From Novosphingobium sp. TH158 (GTDB lineage: Bacteria; Pseudomonadota; Alphaproteobacteria; Sphingomonadales; Sphingomonadaceae), in assembly GCF_002855555.1 (NCBI RefSeq), contig NZ_PKRT01000001.1:1516001-1580000 (forward strand): 64,000 nucleotides of DNA. The letters run 5' to 3'. Shown here piece by piece: positions 40,770 to 48,902 of the stretch. A program made the translations under genes and the position numbers. The notes under the pieces are model-generated. The model was given only the letters and a program-made list of their open reading frames with translations, was not told the DNA's origin and did not search any database. The first letter of the stretch is position 1, and each line of letters starts with the position of its first letter.

Positions 40770-43268
40770 GTGAACGCGCCTTCGACTTTCGATCTGAACG
40801 GCAAGGGCGGGGAAACCGCCGAAAGGCTCGTCGTTATCGGCAACGGCATGGCAGGCTGTCGCGCCGTGGAGGAAATCCTTGCCCGCGATCCCGGTCGCTA
40901 TGCCGTGACGATCTTCGGCGCGGAACCCCGCGTCAATTACAACCGCATCATGCTCTCCCCCGTGCTGGCGGGTGAGAAAGCCTTCGACGACATCGTCATC
41001 AATGGTGAGGATTGGTACGCCGACAACGGCATCACGCTGGTGTCCGGCGATCCGGTGGTGGCTATTGACCGCAAGGCGCAGGCCGTGGTGGCAAAATCTG
41101 GCCGGGTCGAACCCTACGACCGCCTGCTGATCGCCACGGGGTCCGATCCCTTCATTATCCCGGTGCCCGGCCACGACTTGCCCGGCGTCGTCACCTTCCG
41201 CGACCTTGACGATGTCGACCGCATGCTGGCGGCGGCGGAAAAGGGCGGCAGCGCGGTGGTGATCGGCGGGGGCCTTCTCGGCCTTGAAGCAGCCCATGGC
41301 CTTTCGCTGCGGGGCATGACCGTGACCGTCGTTCACCTTATGCCGACGCTGATGGAACGCCAGCTCGACGAGGCCGCAGGCTATCTGTTGCGGAGCGAAC
41401 TCGAACGGCGCGGCCAGACCATCGTTACCGGTGGCGATACCGCCGCTATCCTCGAACAGGACGGCCACGTTACCGGCGTCCGCCTCAAGGACGGGCGCGA
41501 ATTTCCCGCCGATATCGTTGTCATGGCCGTCGGCATCCGCCCCGCAACCGCGCTCGCCAAGGCGGCGGGGCTCGAGGTCGAGCGTGGAATCCTAGTCGAT
41601 GACCACATGGTCACTTCCGACCCCGCGATCATGGCCGTGGGCGAATGCGTCCAGCACCGGGGCACCTGCTATGGCCTGGTCGCGCCGCTGTGGGATATGT
41701 GCCGCGCGCTGGCCGATCACGCCACCGGCACGCCGACCGGCTACGAAGGCTCGGTAACTTCGACGAAGCTCAAGGTCTCAGGCATCGACCTGTTTTCCGC
41801 CGGAGACTTTTCCGGCGGCGACGGCGCGGAAGACATCGTCATGCGCGATGCCTCGCGCGGCGTTTACAAACGTGTCATCGTCAAGGAAAACAGGCTGGTC
41901 GGTGCCGTGCTCTATGGCGATACCGCCGACGGCAACTGGTACTTCGACCTGCTCAAGAAAGGCGAAGACGTTTCCGACATCCGCGAGGCGCTGATCTTCG
42001 GGCAGGCCTTTGCTGCCGGAGGTGCCCTTGCGGACCCTAACGCCGCCGTTGCTGCCCTTTCCGACGATGCGGAGATCTGCGGCTGCAACGGCGTATCCAA
42101 GGGCAAGGTGGTCGGCTGCATCCTCGGCGGGGCGCACAGCCTCGACAAGGTGCGCTCGGCCTGCAAGGCTTCGGCAAGCTGCGGTTCGTGCACCGGCCTT
42201 GTCGAGAGCCTGCTCAGCCTGACGCTGGGTGGCGAGATCGAGAGCGGGCCGAAGACGCTGTGCAAGTGCACCAGCTTCACGCATGACGACGTGCGCCGCC
42301 TCATCCTCGAGAAGAACCTCCGCCTCATCCCGCAGGTGATGCAGGAACTGAGCTGGTCCACTCCCGATGGCTGCGCCAGTTGCCGCCCGGCGCTCAACTA
42401 CTACTTGCTCTGCGCCTGGCCGGGCGAATACGTGGACGAGCAGCACAGCCGCTTCGTCAACGAACGGATGCACGCCAACATCCAGAAGGATGGCACTTAT
42501 TCAGTGGTGCCGCGCATGTGGGGCGGCCTCACCAACCCCCGCGAGCTGCGCGCAATTGCCGATGTGGTGGAAAAATACAACGCGCCGATGGTGAAGGTCA
42601 CCGGCGGCCAGCGGCTCGATATCTTCGGCATCAAAAAGGAAGACCTGCCCGCCGTCTGGGCCGATCTCAATGCCGCCGGGATGGTTTCGGGCCACGCCTA
42701 TGGCAAGTCCTTGCGCACCGTGAAGACTTGCGTCGGCAGCGAATGGTGCCGCTTTGGCACGCAGGATTCGACCGGGCTGGGTGTCAAGATCGAGCACATG
42801 ACCTGGGGATCGTGGATGCCCCACAAGTTCAAGATCGCCGTCTCCGGCTGCCCGCGCAATTGCGCTGAGGCGACGATCAAGGACTTTGGCGTGGTCTGTG
42901 TCGATAGCGGTTATGAACTGCACGTCGGCGGCAACGGCGGCATCAAGGTGCGCGCGACCGACCTGCTCTGCAAGGTCGAGACCGAGGCCGAGGCGATGGA
43001 AATGTGCGCCGCCTTCATCCAGCTTTACCGCGAACAGGCGCATTACCTCGAACGCACCGCGCCGTGGATCGAGCGGGTCGGGCTCGACCACGTGAAGGCC
43101 GCACTGTTCGATGATCCCGAGGCTGTCCCGGCACTCGCCGCCCGCTTCTACTACTCGCAGCAGTTCATGCAGGACGACCCCTGGGCCAAGCGCGCCGCGG
43201 GCGAGGATACCGAACTGCACCAGCACCTAGGCGAGGTGCGCCCCCTTGTTCTGGAGACAGCACGATGA
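40770..43268 (+). CDS. nirB: assimilatory nitrite reductase (NADH) large subunit
   Basis: The 832-residue protein has an FAD/NAD reductase half (VVIGNGMAGCRAVEEI, VVIGGGLLGLEAA), a BFD-like [2Fe-2S] segment (C-G-C-N ... CGSC near residue 450), a second cysteine-rich region (CKCTSF ... CASC) and the siroheme/[4Fe-4S] site TCVGSEWC with SGCPRNC. It reduces nitrite to ammonium with NADH. The GTG at 40770 is set by AAGGAG seven bases upstream; an in-frame GTG at 40683 lies inside the leader hairpin. It overlaps nirD by 4 bases. cobA, three genes downstream, makes the siroheme precursor. Confidence 0.95.
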   Translation: MNAPSTFDLNGKGGETAERLVVIGNGMAGCRAVEEILARDPGRYAVTIFGAEPRVNYNRIMLSPVLAGEKAFDDIVINGEDWYADNGITLVSGDPVVAIDRKAQAVVAKSGRVEPYDRLLIATGSDPFIIPVPGHDLPGVVTFRDLDDVDRMLAAAEKGGSAVVIGGGLLGLEAAHGLSLRGMTVTVVHLMPTLMERQLDEAAGYLLRSELERRGQTIVTGGDTAAILEQDGHVTGVRLKDGREFPADIVVMAVGIRPATALAKAAGLEVERGILVDDHMVTSDPAIMAVGECVQHRGTCYGLVAPLWDMCRALADHATGTPTGYEGSVTSTKLKVSGIDLFSAGDFSGGDGAEDIVMRDASRGVYKRVIVKENRLVGAVLYGDTADGNWYFDLLKKGEDVSDIREALIFGQAFAAGGALADPNAAVAALSDDAEICGCNGVSKGKVVGCILGGAHSLDKVRSACKASASCGSCTGLVESLLSLTLGGEIESGPKTLCKCTSFTHDDVRRLILEKNLRLIPQVMQELSWSTPDGCASCRPALNYYLLCAWPGEYVDEQHSRFVNERMHANIQKDGTYSVVPRMWGGLTNPRELRAIADVVEKYNAPMVKVTGGQRLDIFGIKKEDLPAVWADLNAAGMVSGHAYGKSLRTVKTCVGSEWCRFGTQDSTGLGVKIEHMTWGSWMPHKFKIAVSGCPRNCAEATIKDFGVVCVDSGYELHVGGNGGIKVRATDLLCKVETEAEAMEMCAAFIQLYREQAHYLERTAPWIERVGLDHVKAALFDDPEAVPALAARFYYSQQFMQDDPWAKRAAGEDTELHQHLGEVRPLVLETAR

Positions 43269-43606
43269 TCGGAGAATGGCTCGATATCGGCCCGGTAAGC
43301 CAGATCGCCCCCGGCAATGCCCGCACCCTGCCGGTACGCGGCGGAGAGGAGATTGCGGTCTTCCATACGCTCGACAACCAGTTCTATGCCCTCGTCAACA
43401 AGTGCCCGCACAAGCACGGACCACTCAGCCAGGGCATCGTCCACGGCAACGTCGTCACTTGCCCCCTGCACAGCTGGAATATCTCCCTCAAGACCGGCGA
43501 GGCCATGGGCGATGACAAGGGTTGTGTGCCGACGATCCCGCTCAAGGTCGATGCAGGCCGCTTGTACCTGCTGCGCGATGCGGTTGTCGGGAAAGCAGCG
43601 GCGTGA
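43265..43606 (+). CDS. nirD: nitrite reductase (NADH) small subunit, Rieske type
   Basis: The 113-residue protein is a Rieske-like domain with C-P-H-x15-C-P-L-H (KCPHKHGP to CPLHSWNI), so it should carry a [2Fe-2S] cluster. This four-ligand set is intact, unlike the small subunits of some bacteria. It partners NirB. It overlaps nirB and nasA by 4 bases on each side (ATGA, GTGA), indicating coupled translation. Confidence 0.93.
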   Translation: MIGEWLDIGPVSQIAPGNARTLPVRGGEEIAVFHTLDNQFYALVNKCPHKHGPLSQGIVHGNVVTCPLHSWNISLKTGEAMGDDKGCVPTIPLKVDAGRLYLLRDAVVGKAAA

Positions 43607-46194
43607 AGGCGGTCCGCACCACCTGCGCCTATTGCGGGGTCGGCTGCGGCATCCGGGCCGAAGTGACCGGCGCGCGCGCGCTCACCATCAAGGGCGATCC
43701 CGAGCATCCCGCCAACTTCGGACGGCTCTGTTCGAAGGGCACCCACCTGGGTGAGACTGTCGGGCTGGAAGGCCGCCTGCTGGCGCCGATGATCGGGAAC
43801 CGGCAGGCAGGCTGGGACGAAGCGCTGGACCTTGCCGCGGCGAAAATGCGCGAATGCATCGCCGAACATGGGCCAGACAGCGTCGCCTTCTACGTCTCGG
43901 GCCAGCTGCTGACCGAGGATTACTACGTCGCCAACAAGCTGATGAAGGGCTTCATCGGCAGCGGCAACATCGACACGAACAGCCGCCTGTGCATGGCGAG
44001 CGCAGTTGCCGCGCATAACCGCGCCTTCGGCGAGGATATCGTCCCGTGCACCTATGACGACCTCGAGGAAGCGGACCTCATCCTGCTGGTCGGCTCCAAC
44101 ACCGCCTGGTGCCATCCGGTGATCTGGCAACGGATAGAGGCGGCGCGCGAGAAGCGCGGCAGCAAGCTGGTGGTCCTCGACCCGCGCCGCACCGAGACAG
44201 CAGAGCGGGCCGACCTGCATCTCGCCATTGCGCCCGATGGCGATATCGCCTTGTTCAACGCCCTGCTGGCGGAGATGCGCGACCGCGGTTTGGTCGACAG
44301 CGGTTATCTGGCCGCGAACTGCACGGTCCCCCAAGGCTTCTTGGAGAGCCTGGACAGCCGGAGCCCGGGCGTTGACTTCCCGTCCTTCGCTGCCCTGTGC
44401 GACCTTGTCGCTGCCCGCCCGCGCATGGTCACCCTGTTCAGCCAGGGCGCGAACCAGTCGCGAAGCGGGACTGACAAGGGCAATGCAATCATCAACCTGC
44501 ACCTGGCGCTGGGGCGGATCAATTCTGCAGGCGCAGGACCGTTCTCGATCACGGGACAGCCCAATGCGATGGGCGGGCGTGAAGTTGGCGGGCTGGCCAA
44601 TACGCTTGCCTGTCACCTCGGATTTTCCGCAGAGGAGCGCGCCGAGGTGGCGATGTTCTGGAATGCCCCGAACATCTGCGCGGGGCCGGGCCTGAAGGCG
44701 GTCGACCTGTTCCGCGCGGTCCATGATGGCCGGGTGAAGTTCCTCTGGGTCATGGCGACCAACCCCGCCGTGTCGATGCCCGACGCCGGATTCGTGCGCG
44801 AGGCGCTGGCGCGCTGCGAAACGCTGGTCGTGTCCGACATCATCGCCGATACCGACACCGCGCGCCTCGCGCATATCCGCCTGCCCGCGCTCGGCTGGGG
44901 GGAGAAGGACGGCACCGTTACCAATTCCGAGCGCCGCATCAGCCGCCAGCGCGCGCTGTTTGCCGCTCCCAGCCAGGCCCGCGCCGACTGGGCGATCCTG
45001 TGCGATTTCGCACAGCGCATGGGCTGGGGCCGGGCTTTCGATTTCACCTGCGCCGCCGACGTTTTCCGCGAATATGCAGCGATGACCGCGCTCGCGGCCC
45101 GGCATGGCAAGGTGCTCGATCTGTCGCACCTTTCCGCCATCGGTGATGCCGAATATGACGCGATGGAACCCTTCCTTTGGGGCGGCGCGCACCCGCTTGC
45201 AAAGCGCTTCATCCAGGCCGGCGGCAAGGCGCGGGTGGTTGCGGTGGCAGCGCCGGCACCGGTCATGGCGGACATCCACTTCCCCTTCCGCCTCAACACC
45301 GGGCGCTATCGCGACCAGTGGCACACCATGACCCGCACCGGGCTCTCCCCCACCCTCTCGCAGCACCGGCGCGAAGCGCTGCTCGAGGTTCACCCGGATG
45401 ACGCTGCGGCGCAGGGTCTCGAAGACGGCGGCCTCGCCCGCGTCACCACTGCGGCGGGCACCGCACTGTTCCGCGTCGCCGTGACGAATGGTCAGCGCCG
45501 CGGTGATCTGTTCGTGCCGATGCACTGGACGGACGCGATGGCAGGCCAAGCGCGGGCCAACCGCCTGGCGCTGTCCGATACTGATCCCGTTTCCGGCCAG
45601 CCGGGCTTCAAGAACACCCCGGCGCAGGTCGAGCCGGTAACGCCTGACTGGCGCGCCTTCCTCGCCTCCCGGGAAGCCATTCAAGTCTCGGGCGTGCTAT
45701 GGTGGAGCCGCTCCCGCATCGCCCAAGGCTGGCTGGTCGAACTGGCCGGCGTGGGCGACATCGATGTCGAGCCACTGCTCCCCTTTGGCGAGCGGATCGA
45801 AGCAGCAGATCTCGCACGCGGCATGCGGCGGATCATCGTGCGGGGGCCAAGTGACAGCGTAGAGGCAGCGCTTTATGTCACCCGCAGCGGTGAACTGCCC
45901 CCGCGCGACTGGGTTGCCGCGCAGGTGGGTGATGCCGGGGGCGGGCCACTGGAACTGCTCGCCGGCCGTCCCGCCACCCCGCAGCCTGATCGCGGCACCA
46001 TCGTCTGCGTCTGTCACGGCATCGGTGCGAACCAGATCCGCGAGGCGGCCTGCACGGGCGCGGCAACGGTCGAAGCCATTGGCGAGGCGACCAGCGCCGG
46101 CAGCAATTGCGGATCATGTCGCCCGGCCATCGCCCGCATCCTTGAACTCTCCCTTCCCAATCCCAGGAGGCCGCCGAATGACCGATTTTCCTGA
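43603..46194 (+). CDS. nasA: assimilatory nitrate reductase catalytic subunit with C-terminal [2Fe-2S] domain
   Basis: The 863-residue molybdopterin enzyme has an N-terminal [4Fe-4S] motif (CAYCGVGC, then LCSKG), molybdopterin-binding blocks (SNTAWCHPV, GQPNAMGGREVGG, TNPAVSMPD) and the C-terminal dinucleotide domain (FPFRLNTGRYRDQWHTMTR). The last 55 residues are a BFD-like [2Fe-2S] domain (C-V-C-H ... C-G-S-C), as in Klebsiella-type NasA, which lets the subunit take electrons directly. It reduces nitrate to nitrite in the cytoplasm. The GTG at 43603 overlaps the nirD stop. Its end overlaps cobA by 17 bases. Confidence 0.94.
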   Translation: MKAVRTTCAYCGVGCGIRAEVTGARALTIKGDPEHPANFGRLCSKGTHLGETVGLEGRLLAPMIGNRQAGWDEALDLAAAKMRECIAEHGPDSVAFYVSGQLLTEDYYVANKLMKGFIGSGNIDTNSRLCMASAVAAHNRAFGEDIVPCTYDDLEEADLILLVGSNTAWCHPVIWQRIEAAREKRGSKLVVLDPRRTETAERADLHLAIAPDGDIALFNALLAEMRDRGLVDSGYLAANCTVPQGFLESLDSRSPGVDFPSFAALCDLVAARPRMVTLFSQGANQSRSGTDKGNAIINLHLALGRINSAGAGPFSITGQPNAMGGREVGGLANTLACHLGFSAEERAEVAMFWNAPNICAGPGLKAVDLFRAVHDGRVKFLWVMATNPAVSMPDAGFVREALARCETLVVSDIIADTDTARLAHIRLPALGWGEKDGTVTNSERRISRQRALFAAPSQARADWAILCDFAQRMGWGRAFDFTCAADVFREYAAMTALAARHGKVLDLSHLSAIGDAEYDAMEPFLWGGAHPLAKRFIQAGGKARVVAVAAPAPVMADIHFPFRLNTGRYRDQWHTMTRTGLSPTLSQHRREALLEVHPDDAAAQGLEDGGLARVTTAAGTALFRVAVTNGQRRGDLFVPMHWTDAMAGQARANRLALSDTDPVSGQPGFKNTPAQVEPVTPDWRAFLASREAIQVSGVLWWSRSRIAQGWLVELAGVGDIDVEPLLPFGERIEAADLARGMRRIIVRGPSDSVEAALYVTRSGELPPRDWVAAQVGDAGGGPLELLAGRPATPQPDRGTIVCVCHGIGANQIREAACTGAATVEAIGEATSAGSNCGSCRPAIARILELSLPNPRRPPNDRFS

Positions 46195-46966
46195 CGGCAT
46201 GGTCTGGCTCGTCGGGGCAGGACCGGGGGATCCGGAACTGCTGACGCGAAAGGCCGAACGCCTGATCGCCGCCGCGAGCGTGGTGTTTTACGATGCACTG
46301 GTCGGCCAGGGCGTACTCGACCTCATTCCGCGAGGGGTGCGAACCGTGTCGGTCGGCAAGCGTGCCGGCCGGCACTCGAAGGATCAGGCGACCATAGACG
46401 AACTGATCGTCCGGGCAGCACTGGCTGGTGAACGTGTGGTTCGCCTCAAAGGCGGGGATCCGTCCATATTCGGCCGTGCCGCCGAGGAGATCGATGCCTG
46501 CAGAGCAGCCGGGGTTCCGGTGGCGATCTGCCCGGGCATAACCGCCGCAATTGCCGCTGCTGCCAGCCTGTCACGTTCATTGACCCTGCGCGGACTGGCG
46601 CGGAAGCTGGTATTCGCGACGGCGCATTACCGCGCCGGCAAACCGATCGATCTTGATTGGCAGGCGCTCGCCGATCCGCAGACGACGCTCGCCATCTATA
46701 TGGGCAAGGCTGCGGCCGCCGAGGTGTCGCTTGGGCTGCTTTCCCAGGGCCTGCCACCTGATACCCCAGTTGCCGTCATCGAGAACGTTAGCCTCGCAAA
46801 TGAGGTTGTCATCTCTACCCGGCTCGACCTTCTTCCGCTGGCCGCGCAATCGTGTCCGGGAACGGGCCCGGCAGTCCTTCTCATCGGGACGGCAATCGCG
46901 AACCCTGTTGCGACAAATCTGCGGGAAGACGCGGCCTGGTGCAGGTTTACGGAACAGCCATCATGA
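46178..46966 (+). CDS. cobA: uroporphyrinogen-III C-methyltransferase (siroheme synthesis)
   Basis: The 262-residue protein has the SUMT motifs: VWLVGAGPGDPELLT at the N-terminus, VVRLKGGDPSIFGRA near residue 85, and GITAAIAAAASLSRSLTLRG. It makes precorrin-2, the first step to siroheme, which NirB needs. No CysG oxidase/chelatase domain is fused, so those steps must come from elsewhere. The ATG at 46178 has AGGAGG eight bases upstream and overlaps the nasA end. Placement in the operon matches siroheme demand. Confidence 0.93.
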   Translation: MTDFPDGMVWLVGAGPGDPELLTRKAERLIAAASVVFYDALVGQGVLDLIPRGVRTVSVGKRAGRHSKDQATIDELIVRAALAGERVVRLKGGDPSIFGRAAEEIDACRAAGVPVAICPGITAAIAAAASLSRSLTLRGLARKLVFATAHYRAGKPIDLDWQALADPQTTLAIYMGKAAAAEVSLGLLSQGLPPDTPVAVIENVSLANEVVISTRLDLLPLAAQSCPGTGPAVLLIGTAIANPVATNLREDAAWCRFTEQPS

Positions 46967-47178
46967 GCCTGTTCAGCAAACTTCGCAAATGGCTGGACCC
47001 GGCGATCTGTCAGCTTTGCGGCACGGTGTGGTCGGGCCGTTCGGAGGATTGCGAATGGCCCTCATCCCGCCAGCGTGCCGGATGCCCCTGCTGCGGTTTT
47101 GCTTCACCTCGTCGGCTGCCCTTGCATGGGACACGCCAACGGTCTGCGAAGAAGCCAATCAGTGTCACGCGCCAGTAG
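46963..47178 (+). CDS. small putative zinc-ribbon protein
   Basis: A 71-residue frame begins at an ATG overlapping the cobA stop (ATGA) and shows two cysteine pairs: C-x2-C (CQLCG) near residue 16 and C-x2-C (CPCCG) near residue 44. This is a possible four-cysteine zinc ribbon. The tail is basic (R- and K-rich). I do not recognise a family. It could be a chance frame, but the coupling and the cysteine pattern favour a real gene. If real, it may bind RNA or DNA, or a metal. Confidence 0.45.
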   Translation: MSLFSKLRKWLDPAICQLCGTVWSGRSEDCEWPSSRQRAGCPCCGFASPRRLPLHGTRQRSAKKPISVTRQ

Positions 47179-47348
47179 TCCGGCGACGCGCATGAAGTAG
47201 GCAAGGCCACGGAGATTCGTGCAGAACATATAACAACCTGATATGTCTTCATGCCTGCTTTTATCTTGGCGGCATTACTGGCGACTCGATATCCTCTCAT
47301 CTGCAAGCGGGATTTCATGTCCGCATCGGCTGATCAGGAGAGATGACC
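47179..47348. other. intergenic region before the Rieske oxygenase
   Basis: This is more A/T-rich than the flanks and probably holds the promoter of the Rieske gene. I see no confident hairpin or operator. Confidence 0.3.
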
Positions 47349-48476
47349 ATGGCGACCTCGGCGGAATACAATCTGGGCGAATATGAATTTCCGCGGGGCT
47401 GGTTCGTGGTGGCGAACAGCAGCGATATCGTCCCCGGCAAGCCCTACAATGCCCGGTATTTCGGCCAGGATGTCGTCATCTTTCGAACCGCCGACGATGA
47501 GGTTGGCATGCTGGAAGCTTACTGTCCGCACATGGGCACGCACTTCGGCACCAGCACCACGGCCTACATCGCCAAGGCCGGGCTGAACGTGCAGGGCAAC
47601 GGCATCCGCTGCCCGTTCCACGGCTGGCGCTTCGGCACCGACGGCAAGTGCAACCACATCCCCTATTATGACGGCAATATCCCGGAAGCCGCCCAGGTGA
47701 AGAGCTGGCAGACCGTTGAACGCTGGGGCGTTGTGTTCTGCTGGAACGATCCCGAAGGCGGCGCGCCCGATTTCGCTCTGCCGGAATTTCCCGAGTGGGA
47801 CGATCCCGCTTATGTTCGCTGGGAGGGGCTGGATCATCTCGCCGACCTGCCGATCCACCCGATCGAGGTGTTCGACAACAATTCCGACTATGCCCACCTC
47901 AACTACCTGCACGGCGGCGATGTGCAGTATTACGAGAACGAGGTGGACGGCGTTTTTTACCGGCAGCGCCAGTCCGTACGCGGCTCCAGAACCGACACCG
48001 GACCGGAATGGGACCTCAACCCGGGCGTCACGTCATCGCTCACCGAGACGGACCACCACACTGTTTCGACAATCAACGCCTATCACGGCGTGGGCATCAA
48101 TGCTGCGCGGTTCGCTGAAATCGGCGCGGCCGAATTGATCGGCGCAACGCCGATCGAGAACGGTACCTGCCGCGTCTGGCAAGGCGCGATGGTCAAGGCT
48201 CCGGGCGGCGTGGTCAACGACGAGGCCAAAGCCTTCGCGCGGCAGATCAACGACATGTTCAACGCGGGCCTGGGCGTCCATGATGGTGAAGTCTGGGCCA
48301 CCAAGCGCCCGGCCACGCGGATCATGCAATTGCCCACCGATGGCCCCTTCGGTCAGGCACGCATCTGGTACAGCCAGTTCTTCAATCCCAGGAGCATGGC
48401 GGAAAAGATCGTGGCCCGCGTGGCGGGTGTCCACCGCGTCAAGGGTGTGCCCGGTGCACCAGAGGCCGTGGCCTAA
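47349..48476 (+). CDS. Rieske [2Fe-2S] oxygenase, 3-ketosteroid 9-alpha-hydroxylase-like
   Basis: The 375-residue protein has an N-terminal Rieske domain (AYCPHMGTHFG then CPFHGWRFG) and a C-terminal mononuclear-iron site (VFDNNSDYAHLNYLHGG), the layout of single-component KshA/VanA-type oxygenases. The gap between the C-P-H and C-P-F-H pairs is 26 residues, about ten more than the common 15-17. These enzymes hydroxylate steroid or aromatic rings using a separate reductase, which is not in this window. The ATG at 47349 has GGAG eight bases upstream; an ATG at 47343 is too close to it. It may act with the monooxygenase/KstD-like cassette at 28-33 kb. Confidence 0.87.
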   Translation: MATSAEYNLGEYEFPRGWFVVANSSDIVPGKPYNARYFGQDVVIFRTADDEVGMLEAYCPHMGTHFGTSTTAYIAKAGLNVQGNGIRCPFHGWRFGTDGKCNHIPYYDGNIPEAAQVKSWQTVERWGVVFCWNDPEGGAPDFALPEFPEWDDPAYVRWEGLDHLADLPIHPIEVFDNNSDYAHLNYLHGGDVQYYENEVDGVFYRQRQSVRGSRTDTGPEWDLNPGVTSSLTETDHHTVSTINAYHGVGINAARFAEIGAAELIGATPIENGTCRVWQGAMVKAPGGVVNDEAKAFARQINDMFNAGLGVHDGEVWATKRPATRIMQLPTDGPFGQARIWYSQFFNPRSMAEKIVARVAGVHRVKGVPGAPEAVA

Positions 48477-48485
48477 GCTTCCCAG

Positions 48486-48513
48486 GGGCGCGGACGCACT
48501 CGGCGGCGCGCCC
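48486..48513 (+). terminator. possible terminator hairpin after the Rieske gene
   Basis: A perfect 7-bp stem GGGCGCG/CGCGCCC (48486-48492 with 48507-48513) lies 10 bases after the stop codon. No T-run follows, so this is weak. Confidence 0.35.
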
Positions 48514-48528
48514 TCTAGCTTCCAAGTG

Positions 48529-48560
48529 TTGGTGCTCTTCGGACGACCGAGGGGCACCAA
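48529..48560. repeat. long perfect-boundary hairpin (14-bp stem, 4-base loop)
   Basis: TTGGTGCTCTTCGG (48529-48542) pairs with CCGAGGGGCACCAA (48547-48560) through two G-U pairs, leaving loop ACGA. It is not followed by a T-run on either strand. It may be an RNA structure or a remnant of a mobile-element end. Confidence 0.55.
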
Positions 48561-48902
48561 TAGTGCTTCGTACGCGCGAGGCCAGCCCAAGCTTTCCCTT
48601 GAGTTCGCAGAGGTTCGTCGAGAGACGAGGAGATCGGGTATCTGGCGGGGGGCAGTCGACCGGCGTCGAACCTTCTCTGGGCCTTAAGTTATTGATTTAA
48701 ATAATATGACAAATAAATTCGAATCCCATTAACAGAGCAATCGGCGCCTAACTTCAGTGAGGCACCTTCCTCCATTGTTCGGTTCGTCTGAAGCGCTTGA
48801 TGATTAAGTTTTACGCAAATTTTATGCGTTAGCTCTGTATTCCCCATGGAGCTTTAACGACGCATTGGACCAGGACACGACCTCCAGATCTGGAGGATTG
48901 CT

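Larger units (their letters stand above)
48477..48902. other. 426-bp intergenic region before kup
   Basis: The first half is GC-rich and holds two inverted repeats. From about 48690 it becomes notably A/T-rich and probably holds the kup promoter. No gene is seen. The composition change may mark the edge of imported DNA. Confidence 0.4.

Noticed and set aside
43384..45684. A 766-codon reverse-strand frame opposite nasA
   Set aside because: The + strand has intact molybdopterin and Fe-S motifs of NasA; the reverse product has none.
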